Shown here one piece after another: positions 9,294-17,054 of a stretch of 64,000 bases of DNA (positions are counted from its first letter, which is position 1; the number at the start of each line of letters is the position of its first letter). The notes below the pieces were generated by a model. It saw only the letters and a program-made list of their open reading frames with translations. It was not told the origin of the DNA and made no database searches. Made by a program: the position numbers and the translations under genes. Where the stretch lies: contig CANFTB010000015.1 of NCBI GenBank assembly GCA_947449735.1, forward strand, positions 22,107 through 86,106, given 5' to 3'. Source of the DNA: Chthoniobacteraceae bacterium (GTDB lineage Bacteria > Verrucomicrobiota > Verrucomicrobiia > Chthoniobacterales > Chthoniobacteraceae).

Positions 9294-10706
9294 ATGCCCC
9301 CCCCTCAATCCAAAGAGCCCTCCACCCGCAGGGGGTCAGCACAAAGCCCTTCGCGCGTTTTTTTAAAGATCGGAATTGCCGCCGCGGGTGTTGTCTGCGC
9401 CGTGTTCGCAGGCCAGTTCTGGCTCGAGGCGTATCTCAAAAGCGAAGCCTTCCGCATCAAGATCGAGGAGGCTCTCGGGCGCTCGTTGCACGCAAAGGCG
9501 CAACTCTCCGAGATCCGCAGGCAGGGCACCACGATCACCAGCGAATCGCTCCGTTTGGAAGGCTCAAGCGGTTCGTTTTTTAAAAGCGCTCAAATTCACG
9601 GCCTCCGGGCTGAACTTGATCTGGGCGGCCTCTGGCAAAGGCTTTGGAAAGTGGACCACCTTTCCTTTCTGAGCCTCGAACTCAATCTCGACGCTCCAGC
9701 GAAAATGGCCAAACCCGTCGAAGCCGGAGAGGAAAGACTCCCCGCAAAACCCGAGTCCTTTTTGGCCTCCCTGCTACCCAACAAAACCAAAATCGCCTCA
9801 CTACAGTCGGACCGGACGACCATCACAAGGGCAGGCGTGGAGGTGCTCCAGACCCGTTCGACGGCCTCGCCCCAGGATTCCGGTTGGAATGTGGTGTTGG
9901 GTGGAGGGGAACTCCATTGCCCCGGAGTCCCTCGCATGGAAATCCAAGAGGCGAGACTGCAGGTGACTCCTGAAGGTGGGACACTCCGCGGTGCCCGCCT
10001 CCTTATCAAAACAGGAGGCCAGATGACCCTCACTGGCGAATGGAGTGCTGCATCCGGAACGAAACTCCACGCCCAGATTGAGAACACCAGCGTGACCCCC
10101 TTTCTGCCGCAATGGTGGCAGGCCAAGCTGCACGGATCCCTTCAGGGCACTGTCCACCTGACGCAACCCGGCGCCTCGAATGCGGGCAGTCCTGAACTTT
10201 CGGGAGACCTACGGCTTGCCGGAGGAAAACTTGAGGGACTTCCACTGCTCGGCCAACTGGACGGATTCCTAGGGAGCCCGCGATTTCGTCAGGTGGCCCT
10301 CAAGACCGCGAGCGCTCGCCTCCGCAAAACCAGCGACAGAACGGAACTGCAGGACATCGATTTGGACGCGGAGGGCATCCTACGAATCCGGGGCGGTGTT
10401 TCCGTCGAGAGGGACCGGCTTTCGGGCAGTCTGCGCCTGGGAATATCGCCTTCCTTTGTCCAGTGGCTGCCGGCGGGACGCAACGCTCTTTTCGGCGAGC
10501 CCTCGGAGGGCTATGTCTGGGTTCCCTTCCAGCTGTCGGGAAGCCTAGAAAACCCGCAAGAGGACCTTTCGACCCGGCTTGCAGCTGGAGTGGTTGACGC
10601 AGTGACAGAAGCCGCAAAGGGACTCCCGAAGGAACTTCCGAAAGCACTTCCTGAGGCTGCCAAAGGTCTTTTGGACGCCGTCAAATCGATCCTGCCGGGA
10701 CGCTGA
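9294..10706 (+). CDS. AsmA-like membrane-anchored periplasmic protein
   Basis: 470 residues. A Pro/Ser/Arg-rich cytoplasmic N-terminus is followed by one transmembrane helix (about residues 24-46). The remainder is a beta-rich periplasmic body with repeated short strand patterns of the AsmA/TamB superfamily (for example ALGRSLHAKAQLSEI near 60 and TSARLRKTSDRTELQDIDLDAEG late in the protein). The C-terminus carries an amphipathic Lys/Leu-rich segment (AKGLPKELPKALPEAAKGLL). AsmA-like proteins are thought to bridge inner and outer membranes in lipid transport or outer-membrane assembly. Here the assignment rests on fold pattern only. It follows glgA by 28 nt. Confidence 0.55.
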   Translation: MPPPQSKEPSTRRGSAQSPSRVFLKIGIAAAGVVCAVFAGQFWLEAYLKSEAFRIKIEEALGRSLHAKAQLSEIRRQGTTITSESLRLEGSSGSFFKSAQIHGLRAELDLGGLWQRLWKVDHLSFLSLELNLDAPAKMAKPVEAGEERLPAKPESFLASLLPNKTKIASLQSDRTTITRAGVEVLQTRSTASPQDSGWNVVLGGGELHCPGVPRMEIQEARLQVTPEGGTLRGARLLIKTGGQMTLTGEWSAASGTKLHAQIENTSVTPFLPQWWQAKLHGSLQGTVHLTQPGASNAGSPELSGDLRLAGGKLEGLPLLGQLDGFLGSPRFRQVALKTASARLRKTSDRTELQDIDLDAEGILRIRGGVSVERDRLSGSLRLGISPSFVQWLPAGRNALFGEPSEGYVWVPFQLSGSLENPQEDLSTRLAAGVVDAVTEAAKGLPKELPKALPEAAKGLLDAVKSILPGR

Positions 10707-10727
10707 TCCCAAGTTTCCAACAACACC

Positions 10728-11309
10728 ATGAAACAGTTGCTGCTCCTGCTCTGCTTTCTGGCCGGCCACGCCACCTGGGGGGCTTCACCGGAACCCTTGC
10801 ACCGCGAAATCCGAATGATTCGCAGGGCCTATCTGGACGTCACTGGATTGTTACCGACGCCGGAGGAAGTCGACTGGTATGTCGTTTACAATCGAAATGG
10901 ATACCAACTCGCGGTGGATTACCTGAGCAAAAAAGCTCCGCCGGAATTACCAAAGGAAGTTCTGCTTTCAAAGGAATATACCGAGGGAGAAGACACGCCC
11001 CTTGAGCGCTCTGTTCTCGAGAGAAGCATCATCTACCTGTGCGGCCTTTGGAAGGGCGCGTTTTCCGAGGAGCTGTACGAGGCCGCGGTGGAGAAGTTTA
11101 TCAAGGACTCCCTGCTGGTGGGGGACGACAACGTTTCCAACGCGATCGACTACATGGTTAACCTCCTGACCTGCCGTCCCTCGAGTGCGGCGGAGGAGAA
11201 TGAGTTGCTGAAGATATTTAACAAAGTGAGTTTGAAGGAAAACGAACTCGCTGCGTGGAAGACCGTGCTCCTGCACATTTTCGAACTCTACGACTGCAAG
11301 CACCGGTAG
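10728..11309 (+). CDS. Short secreted protein resembling the start of DUF1549
   Basis: 193 residues with a clear signal peptide (MKQLLLLLCFLAGHATWGA, cleavage near residue 19). Residues about 27-55 contain IRRAYLDVTGLLPTPEEV, which closely matches the opening motif of the DUF1549 domain of planctomycete/verrucomicrobial cytochrome-like proteins; a full DUF1549/DUF1553 protein is encoded at 40072-42492 in this window. The remainder is acidic and helical and shows neither the downstream DUF1549 motifs nor CxxCH. It may be a stand-alone periplasmic derivative of that family. It lies 21 nt after the AsmA-like gene. Function unknown. Confidence 0.65.
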   Translation: MKQLLLLLCFLAGHATWGASPEPLHREIRMIRRAYLDVTGLLPTPEEVDWYVVYNRNGYQLAVDYLSKKAPPELPKEVLLSKEYTEGEDTPLERSVLERSIIYLCGLWKGAFSEELYEAAVEKFIKDSLLVGDDNVSNAIDYMVNLLTCRPSSAAEENELLKIFNKVSLKENELAAWKTVLLHIFELYDCKHR

Positions 11310-11481
11310 AGGCTCCCGGGCGCCACACTTCTCAGGGAGAATTCGCAGCGACAATCTGGCGCAGGACGGGGCAAGGCCCTGCCGATTTCCTCCGTTTCAG
11401 GAAGAACCTGATTTTCACAAGAAAGACCGACCCTGCTTGCACCCTGAAGGCCGAATCCCTAGCATCCCGAAACACGTTACT

Positions 11482-11901
11482 ATGCACCTGCAAAACTTGC
11501 GAAGCCCCTACGCCAAAACCGGCGGAATCGTCTACTTTGCGAGGATGCTGGACAAGATCCGCCTGCACGCCAAAGAAGCGCTGCCCGGGGATTATATCGC
11601 CAATTTGGGCGCCGGATTTGATCTCCGGTGCGTTCAATTACTCCACGTTTCCTATGACGCCCTAGTGAACCGGACTAATGAAGGGAGAGACGACGACGCA
11701 GTGCTTGCCTGGTGCTTCGAACAGGGCCGCCGTCCTTCACAGGACGAAATCGAGATCTGGAACGAGTTCATGCGCAAGCGCGGCTGGAACGACGATGGTT
11801 CCGCGCGACTCAAGGAACGGCTGGCCGAGGCCGGTTTCGCTGACCGGACTGATGTTCAGACGTTTTTCGACTACATCGATCTGGACGAGGGCCGCCGCTA
11901 G
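11482..11901 (+). CDS. DUF5069 domain protein
   Basis: 139 residues from the ATG at 11482; the frame opens 15 codons earlier at 11437, but the family begins at a stretch like HLQNLRSPYAKTGGIVYFARM. The features are KTGGIVYFARMLDKIR near the N-terminus, LPGDYIANLGAGFDLRC in the middle, and a helical C-terminus with IWNEFMRKRGWND and FFDYIDLDEGR. DUF5069 proteins are small, cytosolic and uncharacterised, common in Verrucomicrobia and Planctomycetes (family knowledge). There is no signal peptide. It precedes the gspF-like gene by 33 nt. Confidence 0.75.
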   Translation: MHLQNLRSPYAKTGGIVYFARMLDKIRLHAKEALPGDYIANLGAGFDLRCVQLLHVSYDALVNRTNEGRDDDAVLAWCFEQGRRPSQDEIEIWNEFMRKRGWNDDGSARLKERLAEAGFADRTDVQTFFDYIDLDEGRR

Positions 11902-11934
11902 AGGCCCCCGCTCTGCCCCGGACTCACCCCGTTT

Positions 11935-13206
11935 ATGCCGCAATTCCACTTCGTCGCTCGGACCGCAAAGGGGGAGACTGTCGAAGGCTTTCTGGAAAGT
12001 CCCGACCGCGGATCAGCCATCCGCGAGGTTGAAAAAACAAAAGGCTTTCCAGTGCGCATTCAGACGGCGGCTGAAGCTTCCAAAAACACGGCGCCAGCAT
12101 CCGGCAGCGGCACCGCAGGGAAGTCAAAGCCGTCTTCAGCATCCGTGCCGACGGTGCAGACGCTGACCTACGGACAGCAGCACCTGTTCACGGAGCAGCT
12201 CGCGCTCCTGTTGGGGGCGGGAATGACTTTGGACGAGGGGTTGCAGATTTTGGTGAGGCGGATGAAGCATCCCAAACTGCACGGTCTGGCCAAGGGCCTC
12301 CATCAGGGACTGGTGGAAGGACGCAGCCTCTCGCAGGCGCTGAAGGAATACCCGAAAATTTTCGAGCCGCTGTACATCAACATGGTGGCCGCAGGAGAAG
12401 CCTCGGGCACCCTTTCGGACATTCTCAAAAGGCTCGTGACGTACCTTGCCGACGTCAAAAACCTGCGGGACAGGGTGCAGCAAGCGCTCGTGTACCCGGC
12501 GGTGCTGGTACTGGTCGGCATCGTCATGGTGATTTTTTTCATGACCTTCATGGTGCCGAAACTCATGAAGTTTTTCACGGACACCAATCAGGAGCTCCCG
12601 CTTCCCACGAAGATCCTGATGAGCGTTCACGGGGCGATCGTCCACTGGTGGTGGGCGGGCGCCATCGCGGCAGCCGGCGTCTTCGCGCTGTTCCGCTCCT
12701 GGGTATCAAGCGCCGCGGGACGCAGGCAATGGGACACCCTGTGCTGGCGCATTCCCGGCTACGGCAGCGTGCTGCAACACCGCTACTACGCCCAGTTCGG
12801 ACGGACGCTCGGCACCCTGCTCATGAACGGGGTCACGCTCGTGCGCGCTCTGGAACTCATTGAAGACATCGCGGGCAATTCGTACGTGCAGGAACGCATG
12901 AGACTGATCCAGCGTTCCGTGGTGGACGGGGTGGCTCTCTCCAACGCCATGACCCAGCAGAATCTATTTCCGGAGCTGTTCGTCGACATGCTTTCCGTGG
13001 GCGAGCAGTCGGGCCGGCTCGGCGAGACGCTGAACAACATCGCGGACGTCTACGACAGGGAACTCGACAAGCAGGTGAAATTGATTTCCACCCTGATTCC
13101 TCCCCTGGTGATGGTGGGTATTGCGGTTGTGGTGGGTTTCGTGGTCTTCGGCATCCTAAGTGCTGTGTTCTCCATGACAAAAGGGTTGCGCCCTGGCGGG
13201 CTCTGA
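11935..13206 (+). CDS. gspF: Type II secretion / type IV pilus inner-membrane platform protein (GspF/PilC family)
   Basis: 423 residues. Two repeated T2SSF domains are visible, each with a conserved helix: HLFTEQLALLLGAGMTLDEG and AAGEASGTLSDILKRL in the first, and YAQFGRTLGTLLMNGVTL and SVGEQSGRLGETLNNI in the second. Hydrophobic membrane segments lie at about 185-208, 233-253 and 397-418. An N-terminal 50-residue domain and a Ser/Ala-rich linker precede the first repeat. GspF forms the platform with GspE. Here the gene is followed by an unknown secreted protein and gspG, but no gspE or gspD lies adjacent. Confidence 0.9.
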   Translation: MPQFHFVARTAKGETVEGFLESPDRGSAIREVEKTKGFPVRIQTAAEASKNTAPASGSGTAGKSKPSSASVPTVQTLTYGQQHLFTEQLALLLGAGMTLDEGLQILVRRMKHPKLHGLAKGLHQGLVEGRSLSQALKEYPKIFEPLYINMVAAGEASGTLSDILKRLVTYLADVKNLRDRVQQALVYPAVLVLVGIVMVIFFMTFMVPKLMKFFTDTNQELPLPTKILMSVHGAIVHWWWAGAIAAAGVFALFRSWVSSAAGRRQWDTLCWRIPGYGSVLQHRYYAQFGRTLGTLLMNGVTLVRALELIEDIAGNSYVQERMRLIQRSVVDGVALSNAMTQQNLFPELFVDMLSVGEQSGRLGETLNNIADVYDRELDKQVKLISTLIPPLVMVGIAVVVGFVVFGILSAVFSMTKGLRPGGL

Positions 13207-13294
13207 GTTTCAAATTTTTTTGTCGCCCCTTCCTCAACGTTCACTCTTTTCCAAGCGACTACGCCCGCCGCAAATACCTCTTGGGTTAAGCGCC

Positions 13295-14365
13295 ATGCCC
13301 TCCCTCACAAAGTCCACCCGAATCGCGATCGTTTCAACCTGTTTCTGCTTCACCGCAGCATGGGTTGATGCCCAGAGCGATTTCGCGACGAATGCCGAGG
13401 GCATACAACCCCGCAACACCCCTCAGCTGGGCGAATCGCTGGTCAAGGTTCAACCCACTCCCTTCACCATCCGTTTCGACCCAAACAGCATCCTCGCCGA
13501 GCGCCCCCAGACTGCGCTCCCCCTCTGGCTCCAAAGCGTGTCGATCAAACACACGCCAGCCGCGGTTGGCAAAGGCCAGACCACCTCGGTCCGGTTCGAT
13601 ATCCGCAGAATCGCTTCCCTGGCTCCCTTTATCGAAATCCGCACAGGCCTTGCCCCGGGAATCGGAAAAGCGTGCGTTTCGGCATGGACGGAGACGGGGA
13701 CGGAGGTTTTTCGTTCGGCGCCTTTCGGCTCGGGCAGCGAATTTGTATCCGAGTCAGTGCGGGTCCCCTTCGCCGACGCAGACTACATCGAGCTGGAACT
13801 TCCCAAAAACGGGGAACGCCTCAGCAGTCTCACCGCTGCCGCGATGCGTTACTCGCAGGTCCTCAGAGCCGTCGACTTTCCCCAAGACCCCGTCGCCGAC
13901 GCTTTCGGCAACGGAACCAGGACGACGCCCGCCTCGGAGACGGACCGGATCCTCTGGAACCGGGTGCTTGCCCTGATCGATTCCGGCTCCTTCCTGCTTC
14001 AACCGACCGGCACTCAGAATGTGGAGTTCGATATTTCGACGCGCCCACTGTGTGCCCTCCTCAGTTTCGAGATCCGCAACAGCTCTGGCGAGGCGCCCCC
14101 GGTCGTTCGCTTGAATGAATCGCCGCTTCCCTCCGCCTCGGTTGTCATGCCGGACCTTGCGGACCCCGCGTGGCGCGGCACGTCCATCCCGGGCACTCAG
14201 TTGAGCGTGGTGCGCTACACGGGTTGGATGCGCGTGCAGCAGTACATCCCGGGGGACCTCCTGACGCCTGGAACCAACCAGCTGATCTTCAGCCTCCCCA
14301 CGCTATCCCGGCCGGAGACAGAGGAGATCCGGCGTCTCGAAATCCAGTTGAAATACAAACGCTGA
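13295..14365 (+). CDS. Secreted protein of unknown function between gspF and gspG
   Basis: 356 residues. The ATG at 13295 starts a signal peptide (KSTRIAIVSTCFCFTAAWVDAQ, cleavage near residue 28). An in-frame TTG upstream (13220) would place charged residues before it, so it was not used. The mature part is beta-rich with no recognised domain: it has several W/P-rich strands and looks like two jelly-roll or carbohydrate-binding-like halves (for example the region around PLCALLSFEIRN and TPGTNQLIFSLPT). Its position between two type II secretion components suggests a periplasmic or exported partner. That is inference from context only. Confidence 0.7.
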   Translation: MPSLTKSTRIAIVSTCFCFTAAWVDAQSDFATNAEGIQPRNTPQLGESLVKVQPTPFTIRFDPNSILAERPQTALPLWLQSVSIKHTPAAVGKGQTTSVRFDIRRIASLAPFIEIRTGLAPGIGKACVSAWTETGTEVFRSAPFGSGSEFVSESVRVPFADADYIELELPKNGERLSSLTAAAMRYSQVLRAVDFPQDPVADAFGNGTRTTPASETDRILWNRVLALIDSGSFLLQPTGTQNVEFDISTRPLCALLSFEIRNSSGEAPPVVRLNESPLPSASVVMPDLADPAWRGTSIPGTQLSVVRYTGWMRVQQYIPGDLLTPGTNQLIFSLPTLSRPETEEIRRLEIQLKYKR

Positions 14366-14443
14366 ACAAGGGCCACTTCCCCGGTCTGTTCGGCAAAAGC
14401 ACGCCTCCTTTCAAAAACAACAAATCCGTTCATCAACCATTCT

Positions 14444-14872
14444 ATGCAACGCTCCACAACCTCCCTCCGCTCCGGTTTTACGCTCATTGAAATCATGATG
14501 GTCGTCATGATCATCGGCCTGCTCGCAGGCGTGGCCGCCTACACCCTCGGGGACAACCTCGGCGTGGCTAAAGACACCAAGATCAAGAGCGACATCCAGA
14601 CCATCTCCACCCAGTTGATGGTTTACGAGAGCATGAACGGCTTTCCCCCCAGCACCGACCAGGGGCTCAAAGCGCTGGTCCAGCAGGTCTCCTCCTCGCC
14701 CGCCCCCCGCAATTGGCGCCAGTTGCTCAAGGAAATCCCCCTCGACCCTTGGGGCATGGAGTACCAGTACGTTGCACCCGGGAAACACAATCCCGAGAGC
14801 TACGACGTCTTTTCCGCAGGCAAAGACCGCGTCCCGGGCACCGAGGACGACATCGGCAACTGGAAGAAGTAG
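14444..14872 (+). CDS. gspG: Type II secretion major pseudopilin GspG
   Basis: 142 residues. The prepilin peptidase site and hydrophobic stalk are typical: RSGFTLIEIMMVVMIIGLLA, with cleavage between G and F at residues 11/12 and Glu at +5 of the mature protein. The C-terminal part has the GspG signature: YESMNGFPPSTDQGLKALV, DPWGMEYQYVAPG and a DVFSAGKDRVPGTEDDIGNW end, which in GspG forms the Ca-binding loop. GspG is the main subunit of the type II secretion pseudopilus. It lies after the unknown secreted protein and converges with the NUDIX gene 30 nt further on. Confidence 0.93.
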   Translation: MQRSTTSLRSGFTLIEIMMVVMIIGLLAGVAAYTLGDNLGVAKDTKIKSDIQTISTQLMVYESMNGFPPSTDQGLKALVQQVSSSPAPRNWRQLLKEIPLDPWGMEYQYVAPGKHNPESYDVFSAGKDRVPGTEDDIGNWKK

Positions 14873-14902
14873 GCCGTCGGCGCCCCCACTCCGCCAAGGC
14901 TT

Positions 14903-15523
14903 CTACTCCCGAGCGCAGGAGCCTTTCCCCAGCGCGCCCCCAGCCCACAGACGCGCCACGCAACTGAGCGTGTTCGCGTCACAAATCTCCCCCGAGAGGA
15001 CCATGTGCTGAATTTCGGCGGCCGAAAATACGCGCACCTCGCTGATTTCCTCGTTCGGATCGCGGTGCACCCCGCGCGGACTGGGCTCAACCCCCCGCAC
15101 CCAAATTTGGTAGCAGTGTTCGTCCGTAAAACCGGGGCTCGAAAAGTACAAGTGCATCGGAACCACATCCCCGCCTGGCCCCGGGTGATACCCAGACTCC
15201 TCCTCGAGTTCCCTTAGTCCGGCCGCAGCAATGGCCTCCCAATCGTGGGACCCGCCCTCGTCAATCTGTCCTGCGGGAAACTCCCAGAGGCTCCTTTGCA
15301 CAGGCACCCGTTCCTGGCGGATCATGACGAAGCCCCCCTCTGCGGTCTGGGCCATCACCACCACGCCCGCTTTGCGGTGGCACACCGTCCACTCAAAACC
15401 CGCGGGCCTCGAGGGCGAGGCAACCGTCACTTGATGCACCTCCAGGTATTGGTGCAAAAAAAGTGGTTTGCGGGCGAGGGTTTGCCAGCCGTTCGCGTCC
15501 TTTATGAAGGTATGAAAAGCCAT
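14903..15523 (-). CDS. NUDIX hydrolase (ADP-ribose pyrophosphatase-like)
   Basis: 206 residues. The Nudix box is intact: from the GG at about residue 90, G-x5-E-x7-REL-EEE-SGY (ending RELEEESGY), with the WEFPAGQIDEGG lead-in characteristic of ADP-ribose/NDP-sugar hydrolases. The box binds Mg and hydrolyses nucleoside diphosphates linked to another moiety; the precise substrate is unclear. The C-terminus is rich in small residues and may be poorly ordered. The gene follows argH on the minus strand by 18 nt and probably shares its transcript. Confidence 0.88.
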   Translation of the reverse strand: MAFHTFIKDANGWQTLARKPLFLHQYLEVHQVTVASPSRPAGFEWTVCHRKAGVVVMAQTAEGGFVMIRQERVPVQRSLWEFPAGQIDEGGSHDWEAIAAAGLRELEEESGYHPGPGGDVVPMHLYFSSPGFTDEHCYQIWVRGVEPSPRGVHRDPNEEISEVRVFSAAEIQHMVLSGEICDANTLSCVARLWAGGALGKGSCARE

Positions 15524-15541
15524 CGCAGGGCGTGCGTTGCC

Positions 15542-16906
15542 TCAGTCGAGCAGGGCCGTCCAGCGCTCCAGTTCGCCGAGTACGTTCCCCGGAGAGGGAG
15601 CCCCCACCGCCCGGCGCGCCTGCATGGAACGCTGCACCTCCAAGATAGAATGGACGTTGTCTTCAAACAGCGCCGAAAGAGCCTGGTACTCCGACACCGC
15701 CAACCGGTCCAGACCACACCCCAGCTCAGCACACCGTGCCACAGCCCTTCCGATGACTTCGTGCGCCTTTCGGAAAGGCAGGCCGCGGTTGACCAAGTAA
15801 TCGGCGAGATCCGTCGCCAGAAGATTCGGATCTGAAACAGCGGCCGCGCAGCTTCCGGCGTCCACCATTGCCTCGACGAGCATCGGCGCGAAAACGGCCA
15901 GCGCCGCCTTCACGGTGTCCACCGAGTCAAAAATCGCCTCCTTGTCCTCCTGCATGTCCCGGTTGTAGGTCATCGGCAGCCCTTTCATCAGGGTGAGAAG
16001 CGACATCAGATTGCCATACACTCTTCCCGTTTTTCCACGGGTCAGCTCTGCTACATCAGGGTTCTTCTTCTGCGGCATCAGCGACGACCCCGTAGTGAAG
16101 GCGTCCGAAAGCGTGATGAAGTGAAACTCGCTCGAAGCCCACAAAATGACATCTTCGCTCAGGCGGGAGAGGTGCATTGCCACCAGGGCCAGGGCCGACA
16201 GCAACTCGACGGCGAAATCGCGGTCGCTCACCGCATCCATCGAATTCCGTGTCAGGGCAGGAAACCCCAGCAGATCGGCCACCAGCTGGCGGTCGAGGAG
16301 GATCGTGGAACCGGCGATGGCGCCCGAACCAAGGGGCATCACATTAATGCGCTTGCGGCAGTCCGCGATTCGGTCGCGGTCGCGCTGCAACATCTCGACG
16401 TAGGCAAGAAGATGGTGGGCGAAATACACAGGCTGCGCCCTTTGCAGGTGGGTGTAGCCTGGAATCACCACGTCGGAATTCTGGGACCCGAGCGTGACGA
16501 GGGCCGACTGCAGAGCCTTGAGCAGGCCGTCCAGTGCGTCGCACTCCGACCTCAGATACAGACGGATATCCAGGGCGACTTGGTCGTTCCGACTGCGGGC
16601 GGTGTGCAGTTTGGCACCCGCGTCGCCAATCCGGCGGGTCAATTCCGCCTCGATGTTCATGTGGATGTCCTCGAGTTCGGTGCGGAAGACAAAGGTCCCC
16701 TTCTCAATCTCTCCACCGATGGCCAGCAGGCCATCCACGATGGACTGGCGCTCCGCGGGGGTGAGTAATCCCGCCTTCTCCAGCGCAGCGGAATGCGCGA
16801 TCGACCCCTCAATATCGTGGGGCCAAAGCCTCCAGTCGTAGGAGATGGATTCTGAGTAAGTCTGCAATAGGGCAGCGGTCTGCTGCTGAAAACGGCCTTT
16901 CCACAT
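15542..16906 (-). CDS. argH: Argininosuccinate lyase
   Basis: 454 residues, the expected length. ArgH cleaves argininosuccinate to arginine and fumarate in arginine biosynthesis. Visible family motifs: WKGRF at the start, SRNDQVALDIRLYLR with the conserved Ser/Asn region, TPAERQSIVDGLL, GYTHLQRAQPVYFAHHL with the catalytic His, and GSSLMPQKKNPDVAEL, the mobile signature loop with the catalytic Ser. The C-terminus SNPLLATDLADYLV-type helix is present. Minus strand, followed by the NUDIX gene; divergent from the TamB-like gene. No other arginine genes are present here. Confidence 0.97.
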   Translation of the reverse strand: MWKGRFQQQTAALLQTYSESISYDWRLWPHDIEGSIAHSAALEKAGLLTPAERQSIVDGLLAIGGEIEKGTFVFRTELEDIHMNIEAELTRRIGDAGAKLHTARSRNDQVALDIRLYLRSECDALDGLLKALQSALVTLGSQNSDVVIPGYTHLQRAQPVYFAHHLLAYVEMLQRDRDRIADCRKRINVMPLGSGAIAGSTILLDRQLVADLLGFPALTRNSMDAVSDRDFAVELLSALALVAMHLSRLSEDVILWASSEFHFITLSDAFTTGSSLMPQKKNPDVAELTRGKTGRVYGNLMSLLTLMKGLPMTYNRDMQEDKEAIFDSVDTVKAALAVFAPMLVEAMVDAGSCAAAVSDPNLLATDLADYLVNRGLPFRKAHEVIGRAVARCAELGCGLDRLAVSEYQALSALFEDNVHSILEVQRSMQARRAVGAPSPGNVLGELERWTALLD

Positions 16907-16939
16907 GGTAAATCGAATGAATGTTGGTCAGGAGACCTA

Positions 16940-16959
16940 CGGGAAAACCCGGTTTCCCG
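16940..16959. promoter_or_regulatory. Inverted repeat in the argH / tamB-like divergent region
   Basis: A perfect 7-bp inverted repeat CGGGAAA / TTTCCCG with a 6-nt centre lies about 35 nt upstream of argH and 95 nt upstream of the TamB-like start, in the 148-bp divergent intergenic region. It could be an operator or a leader hairpin. No more can be said. Confidence 0.3.
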
Positions 16960-17054
16960 AAAGGCAAAAGCCCGTCTAAACGAAAACCCCGTCGATGCGG
17001 GCGGGGGGCACACCACGCCTTGCGGCGTACAAACGCTCGAATTATCCTGCTCCC

